Assembly: GCA_043228905.1 (NCBI GenBank)
Contig: JBHGNT010000007.1
Coordinates: 15,748,001-15,812,000 of the forward strand
Length of the DNA: 64,000 nucleotides
Source of the DNA: Azolla caroliniana
Lineage: Eukaryota; Polypodiophyta
Direction: 5' to 3'
In this document: positions 17,434 through 27,414 of the stretch, piece by piece
How positions within the stretch are numbered: the first letter of the stretch is position 1
Layout of the letters: each line of letters starts with the position of its first letter
Program-made: the position numbers and the translations under genes
Notes under the pieces: generated by a model
Told to the model about the DNA's origin: nothing
Databases searched by the model: none
Seen by the model: the letters and a program-made list of their open reading frames with translations, nothing else

Positions 17434-17880
17434 TGTTGAGCGGACAAGCTCAACCGGATCTGGATTGACTAAATAAGCCAGAACCGAATCGGTATCCAGA
17501 ACGGAGAACCGGACAGGTATCTAGATCGGTATCCGGAACCAAGAGCCGGATCAGAGTATAACCGGTAGGCCGTTAGAAGCCTACGGTCTTAGCCTAGTAC
17601 GTAGGCCTATTTCTTGGAGTTAGTGTCATTCGCTCGTACGAGCATTGAAGTACATGTCAGTACTTATGCCAGTCCTTTTATGAACTTGTATGAAAGTGCT
17701 CATTGAGCACATTGTATGTACAGAGTGTTATTATTTTGAATTGAGTTGACTGTTTTGCTCTCTCCATCTCTCCTGCGTACTCTCTATGTGATTGATGGTT
17801 CCATTAAACCTTAGTTCAGTTTCTGTTGCTATCCAGTAGAGCTGGTTGTGTTTACGAGCTTCTACGCGCAATTCTTCTCA
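17434..17880 (+). repeat. Solo LTR of the E/G copia family nested in the G LTR
   Basis: 447 bp, TGTTGAGC...TTCTCA, similar throughout to the E LTR at 18152-18575. It is flanked by AATAT at 17429-17433 and 17881-17885. Both sides resume the opposite-strand G LTR, so it is an insertion reduced to one LTR by recombination. Confidence 0.88.
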
Positions 17881-18059
17881 AATATGCCTATCTAATAGGC
17901 TAGGACCGTAAGCCTCTAACGGCCTACTGGTTACACACGGATCCGAATACCAATCCGGCTCCCTATTCCGGACACCGATCCAGTTGTTGGTTCCAGATGC
18001 CGATCCAGCACTTGGTTCCGGATACCAATCCGGATCACGTTGAGCTTGTCCGCTCAACA
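17881..18059 (-). repeat. Remainder of copia G 5' LTR
   Basis: The outer end of the minus-strand LTR, ending GCTCAACA. It continues the segment cut at 17433. The next 92 bp (18060-18151) separate it from copia E and hold nothing recognisable. Confidence 0.8.
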
Positions 18060-18151
18060 ATGATGCATGTGGACTTTGAGATTTGTAATGGAATGGAATA
18101 TAGAATTGTAGTGGATTTGTTTTACTATTTGAACTCACATGTTAGACAAAA

Positions 18152-18575
18152 TGTTGAGCGAGCAAGCTCAACATGATCCGGATTAGCTGAATAAACCAAG
18201 AGCCCAATCGGTATCCAGAATGAAGAGCTGGATCGGTGTCCAAATCTGAGTGTCACCAGTAGGCTGCTAGAGGCCTACGATTCTAGCCTAGTATGTAGGC
18301 ATATTTTTAGGAGTCAATGTCAGTCGCTCGGTATGAGCATTGAAGTACATGTCAGTACTTCTGTCAGTCCTTTAAGGACTTGTATAAGAGTGCTCATTGA
18401 GCACATTGTATGTACAAAGTAATTTTTTGAATTTGGGTTGATGTTCTTCTCTCTCTCTATCTCTTCTGTGTAATCTTAGTGTATTCTCATAGCTTCCATT
18501 AAATCTGCACATATCATTTGTTGATATCTGGTGAAGTCAATTTTGTCCACGAGCTTCTGCACGTAACTCTTTTCA
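18152..18575 (+). repeat. Copia E 5' LTR
   Basis: 424 bp starting with an inverted repeat (TGTTGAGC-6 nt-GCTCAACA) and ending TTTTCA directly before the PBS. It resembles the solo LTR at 17434 and the G LTR. Confidence 0.88.
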
Positions 18576-18587
18576 TGGTATCAGAGC
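18576..18587 (+). other. Copia E primer-binding site (initiator tRNA-Met)
   Basis: TGGTATCAGAGC immediately follows the LTR. Confidence 0.92.
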
Positions 18588-18688
18588 GCGAGGGTTAGAA
18601 CATCCTCTATTGCTGACAAGAGCTTTCGAAACAGACGAAAACCTAACTTCTAGTAAAGAACAGACAGAAGAAGGAATTGGAAAGAGGA

Positions 18689-19612
18689 ATGGATAGCTCG
18701 TTTTCGATAGAGAAGATCGATAGAAATAACTACGCATCTTGGTCATACGAGATGCACCAGTACTTGCTCGGACACGGATACTAGAGCTATGTCGAAGGAG
18801 CGAATGAAGTAGTGCCAGAGTCGGCACACAAGGACTTCCCAGCATGGGAGAAAGGAGCGAGTAGAGTATTAGACTACCTTGTGTCCTGTGTGCACAACCA
18901 GATCCTCAACTACATTAAGGATGCAAAAGCGCCGAAGGACGCCTGGGAAAATCTGAAGAAGATTTTCACAGCAAGCACCACTGCTCGGAAGTTGTAGCTC
19001 CGACAAGAGCTCAACAACATCTGACAATGGGATATGTCGGTTACCAACTATACCACCAAAATAAAGGAGATATGTGATGGGATGGGGTCCATGAACGTGA
19101 TGACGAACAAAGAAAAAATGGTCCAGATCTGCCTTGGTGGTTTAGTGCAAAGGTACGAGCCTATCCGGACGACGATTTACACTTGGGAGAATCCACCGTC
19201 CTTCTTCGACTTGCAATCAATGTTGATGGTCGAAGAAAACCACGTGAATGGGTTGAGGACCACTCAATCGGACATCCGGTTGTTGTACACGGAGGTGGAT
19301 CGGCCCCGTGGGTGTGGAGGACGAGGTGGATCGATAGGCAACAACAACGGCCGGCAAGAGTAGAATCGGAGGCATATAGATAGTGCCGATAGCAATTCGG
19401 GACCCTCCACAAGCAGGGGGAGTCAAAGCGGCGTCGGAAACCGGCAATCGAAAGCCAATACGGAATGCTGGTACTATGGCAAGAAAGGCCACCGAGAAAG
19501 TGAGTGTTGGAAGAAGCGCGCCGATTCGGATAAATCCAGATTTGGTAAGGCCAGACAAGGGAATCAATAGAGCTCGCACTACGGAGAAGGATCAGAAGGA
19601 TCCGGAACCGAA
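18689..19612 (+). pseudogene. Copia element E: gag, cut by element D
   Basis: Ty1/copia Gag from ATG 18689. It has four in-frame stops (near 18782, 18996, 19022 and 19361) that interrupt an otherwise aligned protein. Visible parts are the N-terminal SSFSIEKID...NYASW block, AWENLKKIF and a degenerate knuckle in which the second Cys is replaced (CWYYGKKGH...C, about 19465-19506). Element D interrupts it at 19612. Protein similarity resumes at 23895. It is a close relative of copia G. Confidence 0.9.
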
Positions 19613-19827
19613 TGTTATTGGTTTTAGGGTTAGGGTTAAGGACGATGACGATGATGAATGATAACTATGATGATTGGTAATGAAGATAGACATGGTGATG
19701 GAGAGTATGATGGTGAGAGAGATCATATAGAGAAGCATTTCAGGGTGGGGGGTGGTGCCTAGAATGGCCCTAGCCCCCTCCCAAGGGGTTCAACGGTAAA
19801 GGGGAGAGAGAGAGGGAGAGAGAGATG

Positions 19828-19862
<35 letters not shown>

Positions 19863-20144
19863 AGAGAGAAAAATGATCATTCATGTTTCATTCATTCCCC
19901 ATAAGGGGTTAAATAGTACAAGAGGGGGTAGATACATAGGGGTGTAAGCCCCATTGAGCATTCATACTGGACACTCACTCACACCTCCTCGTATCCATCC
20001 ACATGCACACACGTGTGCATGTGTTCACATACGTATAGACTCACAACTACATTTATGCCCCCTACACATACACAACAACATCATGATAACATTCGACCCT
20101 CGCTCATCACACTTGACTCTCCGTACATCTCGTATGGGGTAACA
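19613..20144 (-). repeat. Element D 3' LTR
   Basis: 532 bp, starting TGTTACCCC on the minus strand. It carries a TTAGGGTTAGGG-like stretch near 19625-19640 and a (GA)n run near 19807-19860. Confidence 0.92.
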
Positions 20145-20189
20145 CAATATGGCACGCCCGTGGGAAAGTGCCTTGCACGTCGATCCCAC
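20145..20189 (-). other. Conserved hairpin beside the 3' LTR, element D
   Basis: On the minus strand GTGGG (20189-20185) pairs with CCCAC (20164-20160). An inner GTGC-AAG-GCAC helix is present, and the tail GGGCGTGCCA (20159-20150) plus ATATTG leads into the LTR. It is the same design as in B and C, again with no polypurine tract. Confidence 0.65.
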
Positions 20190-23100
20190 ATACCTTGATG
20201 ATGATATTTCTTCGACCGGAACTTCCATTGGTCCTTTCATTGATCGACTCCCTCGATCGGAGTGCTTGACTTGAACATCTTTGTCGGTCAGCAAATCTTC
20301 CGCGACACGAACATTCTCGTTCTGTCGACTTATGAACTTCGTAAAATCATTTGGGTCGTCAAAAATACGTTGTATGTATGTGTGTTCTTCCTTTAATTTT
20401 TGTGTGGGTTGTAGTGGTCGATCACGTCCATTTCTTTAGGTGGATAAGTTTTTAAATTTAGGTATTTTTAGCCTCAAATTTTCTAAACGAATGACAATGC
20501 CCTTAGGTTTTGAAAACTGTATATGTACCCTTATGTTTTTATAAAATTATGTACCCTCAAGGTTTTTATAATTATATTCGATACCCCTATCTCCTTTTTC
20601 CCCCTCTCTTTTCTTTCGTTCTTCATTCCTTTTTTTTTTTTGTTTTGTTTTGCCTCTCCCGCTCTTTTCTGTCTCTCCATCTTTTTCCTGTCTCTCTTCT
20701 TTCTCTTCCTGTATGCGGATCTCGTCTTGTCTTTGTCAGAGACAGTTCTTGTTTCTCTCTCTTCTGCGTCCTTCTCGTTCACGATTCCTTCTCTTTCTCC
20801 TTCTCCTTCTTCTTCTTCTTCTTCTTCTTCTTCTTCTTCTTCTTCTTCTTCGCATTTGTCTTCTCTCTTCTTCTTCTACGACCACCACTATTTCTTCGTT
20901 GTGTGTCCATTGCTTGTTCTACGTCTGTCCATTTTTCAGCACATCCAATCACCGCCACTTCATCCGACAACCTTCTTACAATCGGACCTCCGGTTCGGCC
21001 GCTCTAGCCGTTGTCTGGCCGCTCCCTGTCACCGTCTTTGTCCTACATGTCTCTATTTCCGTCTCTGGCTCCATTGCCGTTGCCGTCTCCATCTATTGTC
21101 ATTGGCTGACTTCTCTATCGTCGTCAACGACCTTGTTGGCCGAGGTTCATTGCTTGACTGCTCTATTCGGTCTTCATACGGATGACGTTAGACTACCGTT
21201 GTGGCCGTTGTTGTCCGGCCATTCAGGCTCTCCGGCTCCTGTCCGACCGCTCCCGACCATTCTGTGCACTCCGACTGTTGTCCGGTCAGTTTGGCCGCTC
21301 TTCGTTTTCCGATCCGGAGTCCTATTTGGCCCATTTCGACGTGTCTATAGCCGTTGCTCATCCGTCTCTGTTCGGGCCTGTCTGGACACTCCGGCCGCTT
21401 CTCCATTTCTGTCCCGTGTCGCCATTCTGGTTGTTATCGACCGTTCTTCCGCTCCTATCCGGTCACACCGGCTTCTCTTTTGCCGCTGTGCAGCCACATT
21501 GGCCACTTTTGTGCATTCCGGCCGCTCATCTAGATGTCTGTCCGTTGTCTTTTGGCTGTGCGTCTGGTTCGTCTTCTCGGTCATTTGTCCGGTTCTTTCC
21601 TACCCGTTTTGTTTTGATATTGTGTAGTCAGTTGTCCATGTCTTTTGGGCGTTGTCAATTTTTCTAGTCGTCAATGTCTCGTCAACGACAACGTCTTCTT
21701 CTCTGTCTACGTTGGCCCTTCTATGTTAACCAACTTTGGTTCTGGTTCCGATTCCGGTTCCGACTCTCTCTGTGTTGCTTCGTTTGGAACCATCTCTCGT
21801 GCATTCTCAGCACATTTTGCCGGCCTTCGCTCCACACACTGTGTCTTCCACTGCAGTCTCTGGGTGGGCTTCTCTTTCCGGTCGTGCTGGCGCCGGTTCC
21901 CTCTGCGTCGCTGTTTGTCCAGCCGTGCATCTTGCACCACGCATTCGAAACACACACATTGTCGCAAACCGCTTTCGGAACCACGCACATTGACACATTG
22001 ACTCGGACAAAACGTTGTTTCTATTTCTCGTCCACTTGCACAGATTTTCACCGAACATTGTCGTCATCATTTGCACGTTTCCGCCATTTCTTGCACTTAG
22101 TCGCTATGGCTTGCCCATCCGCATATCATTCTTCGACTCCGTCTCCAAAGGGGGGTCGCCTTAGTGGTCGCCAAAAGGTGTTGGTTGCTACAGCCACTGT
22201 CCGACTATTCCAACCGTTCCGATTGTTGCCCAGCTGCTCTTCAGCCGTTGTTCGGCCATTCCGGCCGCTCTTCAGCCGTTATCCGGCCATTCCGACTGCT
22301 CTCCGGCCGCTCTGCTTAGGCTGCTGTCGGTTGGTGATGACCATTCCTGACGCCTTTCTCATCGTCGCCAGCCCTGTCCGGTCGGCCTCCAGTCGCATGA
22401 CCGCTCTGTTCAGTCGTCACTATCCGAGCGTTCTTCTGGCCTCCGTTTTGGCCGCGGTTCGGCTGTGTCTAACCATTCTATTCTTGGCTATTGTGCATTA
22501 GTTGGTCGTTGTCCGTCTTTGACGATATCTTTCCGGTCCTTCATTCATTCTTCCGTCCATCCGCCCATTCGTTCGGCCATTTCCGACCATCAAGTCGTTC
22601 TTCAACGGTCTTTGTCTCTTTGCATATTTGTCACTGTTGACCTTGTCTGACTGTCTTCGTTCATCCATGCCTGGTCGCTGTTGGTCGTCATAGTCGTTAT
22701 CTTTGTTGGCTCTGTCTGGCCGGTCTCTTTCCACTGTTCGACCCTCGGTTTGGCCGCCGCTTGCCGGCCTCTCCGGTCTTTTCTGTCTATGCCTCGACCG
22801 CTGTCAAGCTGCCACTCCGTTGCGGACTCCATCACCGTCTCTGTTGGTTTCCGTCCATTCGAGTTCGCGTCTGTGTCTCTTCTCTGTCTTCTATGGTCCT
22901 TTGGTGTTAACCAACTCTGGTTCTTGTTCCGATTCTGGTTCCGACTCTCTCCGCGTTGTTTCTTCTAGAACCATTGCCCGTGCATTCTCAGCACATCCTG
23001 CCGGTCTCCGCTCCACACATTGCGACTTTCTCTGCAGTCTCTTGGTGGGCTTCTCTTTTCGGTCGTGCTGGCACCGGTTCCCTCTGTGTTGCTATTTGTC

Positions 23101-23346
23101 CAGCCATGCATCTTGCACCACACTTTTGAGAACACGCACATTGTCGCTAACCGCTTTCGGAAACACGCACATGGACACTAATCGCAACCTCGCACAAACA
23201 TTGTTGCCATTCATGCATTCCTCCATAGACTTCTTCCAACATCTTCACCGTCATTTTCGTGTTTCGCCATTTCTTGCACTTAGTTGCTATGGCTTGCACA
23301 TCCGCGTATCATTCTTCGACTCCGTCTCCAAAGGGGGGTCGCCTTA
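20190..23346 (-). other. Element D interior, non-coding and internally duplicated
   Basis: Contains a (TTC)n microsatellite at about 20796-20851, a region of imperfect CCGGCCGCTC/TGTCCG words (about 20990-22680), and a duplication of about 500 bp (about 21690-22185 and 22870-23368) that includes leader and PBS. A second PBS-like copy therefore sits at about 22166-22175. No conserved protein frame is seen on either strand. Confidence 0.7.
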
Positions 23347-23356
23347 GTGGTCGCCA
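23347..23356 (-). other. Element D primer-binding site (tRNA-Arg type)
   Basis: The minus strand reads TGGCGACCAC five bases after the 5' LTR end, identical to the PBS of element B. Confidence 0.7.
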
Positions 23357-23361
23357 AAAGG

Positions 23362-23889
23362 TGTTGTTGGTTTTAGGGTTAGGGTTAAGGACGATGATGA
23401 TGATGAATGATAACTATGATGATTGGTAATGAAGATAGACATGGTGATGGAGAGTATGATGGTGAGAGAGATCATATAGAGAAGCATTTCGGGGTGGGAG
23501 GTGGTGCCTAGAATGGTCCCACCCCCCTCCCAAGGGGTTCAACGGTAAAGGGGAGAGAGAGAGGAAGAGAGAGATGACAAGAGAGAGAGAGAGAGAGAGA
23601 GAGATTAAGAGAGAAAAATGTTCATTCATGTTTCATTCATTCCCCATAAGGGGTTAAATAGTACAAGAGGGGGTAGATACATAGGGGTGTAAGCCCCTTT
23701 GAGCATTCATACTGGACACTCACTCACACCTCCTCGTATCCATCCACATGCACACACGTGTGCATGTGTTCACATACGTATAGACTCACAACTACATTTA
23801 TGCCCCCTACACATACACAACAACATCATGATAACATTCGACCCTCGCTCATCACACTTGACTCTCCGTACATCTCGTACGGGGTAACA
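23362..23889 (-). repeat. Element D 5' LTR
   Basis: 528 bp, a near-copy of 19613-20144 with a shorter (GA)n run and scattered substitutions. It is followed by target copy CCGAA. Confidence 0.92.
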
Positions 23890-23894
23890 CCGAA

Positions 23895-24500
23895 GAGACT
23901 GGAAAAGGGCCAACCTTCATGATGAAGCACGAGGTGAACTTGATGAAGAAGACCACTTCCAAATTGGAGGAGGTGTGATACGTTGACTCTGGAGAGTCTA
24001 ACCACATGACGAGCCACGAAGAGTGGTTCTCGCTTGGAAAACCGGAGCAACCAGGAGTTGTTGAAACCGGAGACGACACTCCGCACCCGATCGAACATGT
24101 CGGAGAAGTTCCCCTCAACCATGTTGGACAGAAGGGGGAGCTTATGAACGTGCTTCACGTCCCGACAATCACAAAGAATTCTCTTGAAAGGAGTTTATGT
24201 ATAGTTGTGGTTGATAAATGTTCCACGAACCCATGATCTGAGGTTCTATAGAGCTGTTTTTTCCTTAGCTAAGTCATGATAGTGAAGTTGCTGACAAATA
24301 GTATCAAGAAGGCTTGAGTCAAGTGGCGTGACATAAATTGTTGCATGTAGCTTTGATGGTCCTAGGAGAATTTACTTTTGATTCTCGAAGGCTGGATCTC
24401 CAGTTCAAAGTGGCAGATATGAACATATGATTTGATGAGGTGATCCTTCCAAGAAATGTCACCATTGCTCGAAAGAGTTGACCACAAATAGTAACATCCT
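23895..24500 (+). pseudogene. Copia element E: protease remnant after element D
   Basis: Gag/Pol similarity resumes in frame once D and one CCGAA are removed. The protease active site is YVDSGESNHMTSH (about 23986-24024), with the D-S-G kept, preceded by a stop at about 23978. Beyond about 24240 only weak frames remain. Integrase and most of RT are absent, so the element is internally deleted. Confidence 0.75.
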
Positions 24501-25276
24501 CAACTTACTATACAAGTTCGGAATGACAGAGTGCCAACTTGTGTCTACCCCTCTCGATTGAAATCTCAAACTCAATGCCGATTTGGGAACAGAAGAGTGC
24601 GAGCGGACTCAGTATCGACAACTGATCGGTAGCCTAATCTATCTAACCATCACCAAACCCGACCTCAACTACTCGGTCGGCCTACTTAGCCAATTCATGC
24701 AGAATCCTCGAACTGTTCATCTCGATTGCTCTAAGAGGGTACTTAGGTACGTCCGTTGGACGATGGATTTTGACATCATATACAAGTTAGATGCGATCAT
24801 TCGGTTCGAAGTGTACACGGATGCAGACGGAGCTGGCTATAAGGCCGATAGACAATCAACGTTAGGTTTTGTCTTCTCCCTCGGCAGCGGACCGATCTCA
24901 TGGAGCAACAGAAAGCAACCGATAATCACACTGTGGAGCACAAAGGCCGAATATAGGGGCACGACAATCACCTCATGCGAGGCCATCTGGTTGAAGCATA
25001 TATTGAAGGATTTGGGTGTTCCCATCAAGGATCCGATTATCCTATACCGCGACAACATAAGCAATATCTACCTGGTTCGGAACTCCGTGTTCCACATGCA
25101 GACTAAGCATATCAAAGTGCACTATCACTTCATTCGTTAACACGTTCAGGCTGGAGATGTCGATTTACAACACATCAACACGAATCTATAGGTAGTCGAC
25201 ATCTTCACAAAAGCCCTGGGTGTCGATAAGCTACGATAGTTCGCAACGAACCTTGGTCTATCGATCCCCGACTAGC
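24500..25276 (+). pseudogene. Copia element F: RT C-terminus and RNase H remnant
   Basis: Copia sequence from LLYKFGMTEC through RQLIGSLIYLTITKPDL and the RNase H motifs TDADGAGYKADRQST, SWSNRKQP and TKHIKVHYHFIR, to DIFTKALG. Stops occur (for example near 24560, 25138 and 25189). It could be the far end of copia E after deletion. However, the following LTR does not match the E LTR beyond TGTTGAG, so I treat it as a separate fragment. Confidence 0.8.
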
Positions 25277-25520
25277 CGTGCTTGAGGGGGAGTACCGAAA
25301 AACAACAATAATCGCTGGTCAAACAACAACCGATTAGTCGATCAAAACGACCAGAGGAGTCGAAGTACGATGATAATTGAGCCGAACAAGGAGCACGAAT
25401 CAATCAAAATCGCAAGCCGTGTCAACTAACCTTCTGAAAGCCGATACAACCGAATCGAAGATTTTCGAGGATCGAACCGAACCAACTTTTTGACATCCGG
25501 AAGTTGTGTTCGAAGGGGCA

Positions 25521-25767
25521 TGTTGAGAATCGAACTCAACTTCCCATAGAGATAGTGTTCACACTAGTTAGTGGACAATATACTAGGCTAGATTTGTAAT
25601 TAGTAGAAAGGGCATTTGCCCTAGACTAGTTGGTATTTAAACCAACTCTTTATAACTTAATTGTTGTTGGATGTAATTCTATTTTTTATTAATACAACTT
25701 CTTGTTCAAGCTCTCTCTCTTTCTCTCTGTGTTGCCTTTCGTGTACTCACACACAGAGAGCATAACA
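25521..25767 (+). repeat. Copia F 3' LTR
   Basis: 247 bp, TGTTGAGAATC...CATAACA. It is preceded by the purine run GAAGGGGCA, with another (GAGGGGGAG) at 25276-25284. It has an inverted repeat at the start (GTTGAG-7 nt-CTCAAC) and CT-rich U5. Confidence 0.75.
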
Positions 25768-26642
25768 CCACCTACGTCTCACCTTCTTTACAGGAATAAA
25801 TATAACCTAACTTCTCTACTAGACAAGTTATGGTAGTTGAATCATATATATATATATATCGTGGAGTCACTTTTAGTCTCTCGGTCAAGTAAAATTTCAA
25901 TTACACAAGCATCTATGGCACAAGTAGGCCATGATAGATTAATAAGAGTATATGCGTTCCTCTCACTCTTAGAGAGACAATGCCGTAAGGTATACTTTCA
26001 AGATCCATAAACAAAGGGGTGGCTCTTGGACTCATCAATGACCCATTCCCTCATGTATGCGATGATGGTTTGGGCTGTTAGGTTCACGGTCATGCAATAG
26101 ACATTAAGAAGATAAGGGAAAGTGAGTTACTTCACCTAGAAGTTATGGTCGATATACCATCTAGATAGAGACCAATTGGCCACATTCACATCAAAACCCT
26201 TCAACCCCCTGTTCCTTTTCGAGAGACTTGGATGGAAATGAAACTAACCTCAACACATAGTTATTCCTTTATAGAGCATACTACACCCCATCACGGTTTT
26301 GGACCATACTATAACTATTCTATTTATATTCCCCTTTCCCCTTTTTATTTTTATTTTATTGGGCTAGGATAGCGTATAGATTGACCAATCCTGAATAACT
26401 TTCGAAGATGGGCCTTGGATTTTTATAGATAGACTTCAGATGCTAAGATACAATATCGGGAGGGAAATAAGCCCATGTATGGATGAAGCAAATTAAGTTT
26501 GAATACTAGATTTTACAAGAGTATATTTTAGATCATGAGGTGAAGTTGCAATTATTTACAATTGGAGGACTATATAAAGCACTGCATTAGAAGATTGCTT
26601 ATCAATAGCCCTTGGACATGAACATATGAAAAATCTATTGAG
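25768..26642. other. Unassigned intergenic DNA
   Basis: AT-rich, with a short (TA)n at about 25846-25859. I see no gene, RNA gene or recognisable element here. Bases 26638-26642 (TTGAG) are the left target duplication of copia H. Confidence 0.6.
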
Positions 26643-26856
26643 TGTTGGCATAAAAGGCCGAATCCTTCCACTTTGTAACCATAGTGTGAACACGTCCTCT
26701 AGTTAAGGCTTTAGTATATAAGATCAACCCTAACATTGTAATAATAATCTTCTTGAATCTTTGAGTGTAGAGTTATAGTGAGAAAGCGAAATAAGAACTT
26801 CCATTAAGCTCCAAATCTGTGTCGATCTACTATTTCCTGTCTTGTTGCATATTCTT

Positions 26857-27362
26857 TGTTGTTCGGTCGACAATAACTATTGCCGACACAATATATGTCG
26901 AACGTGCTCACTGAACGTTCTACCAATGAATTGTGGTTTAGACAAATAGATACTAAAATGGTTGTAAATTTATCGATGTTAAGCATGCATCGAGATCGCT
27001 ATTTACGTAATAAGTTATGACAAAAAGGAAATAGATTGACAGAGCGTTTCGTACACAGAGATTTCCTAAACTAACTTTATACTACTAAATAAAACGATGT
27101 TTCTTTACACTGCCTTCGGTTCCTTTTATAGGCAACCGGAAGGACTTCCTCATCAAGAAAACATATTGCCAAATAGGCAAGAACTACAAAATCTCTAACT
27201 AACTATAATTTCGGTTTTTGATTTACTACGGCAAATGCTGACTCATGGATCCTCTATACTGATCCGACTCCGACTCCGAACCTTCTACATTTCCGAATCT
27301 GACACTTCTCCACTTGTTTCTACATTTCCGACTCCGACACTTCTCCACTTGTGCGGGTAACA
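26857..27362 (-). repeat. Element C 3' LTR
   Basis: 506 bp. It is longer than its partner mainly because of a tandem duplication of about 35 bp (TACATTTCCGA...CCACTTGT) near 27285-27352. Confidence 0.93.
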
Positions 27363-27404
27363 CTTGGCATGCCCGTGGGCCAGGGCCTTGCCCGGCGAAC
27401 CCAC
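27363..27404 (-). other. Conserved hairpin beside the 3' LTR, element C
   Basis: The minus strand shows GTGGG (27404-27400), inner CCGGGC-AAG-GCCC-T-GG pairing, CCCAC (27379-27375), then GGGCATGCCAAG against the LTR. The inner helix differs from B (GTGC/GCAC) on both sides but still pairs. There is no polypurine tract. It starts 10 bp after the ORF2 stop. Confidence 0.68.
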
Positions 27405-27414
27405 GGTACCCAGT

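Larger units (their letters stand above)
19613..23889 (-). mobile_element. Element D: non-autonomous LTR element without recognisable coding capacity
   Basis: LTRs are at 19613-20144 (532 bp) and 23362-23889 (528 bp), highly similar, with target duplication CCGAA at 19608-19612 and 23890-23894. Orientation is minus: the PBS TGGCGACCAC lies beside the right LTR and the hairpin beside the left LTR. The 3.2-kb interior is low-complexity DNA rich in TCCGGC/TTC-type words with no gag or pol motifs. Long frames there are Ser/Phe/Leu-rich or Arg/Lys-rich artefacts. The PBS matches element B, and the LTR start (TGTTACCCC) matches element C. It was probably mobilised by an element of that group. Confidence 0.88.

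Noticed and set aside
19620-19645. TTAGGGTTAGGG stretch suggesting an interstitial telomere
   Set aside because: It is only two or three units, and it is present at the same place in both LTRs of D, so it is part of the LTR.
20510-21627. Long Ser/Phe/Leu-rich frames on the plus strand that look like membrane proteins
   Set aside because: They run through a (TTC)n microsatellite and low-complexity TCCGGC words inside element D. Two frames are open at once and there is no conserved domain.
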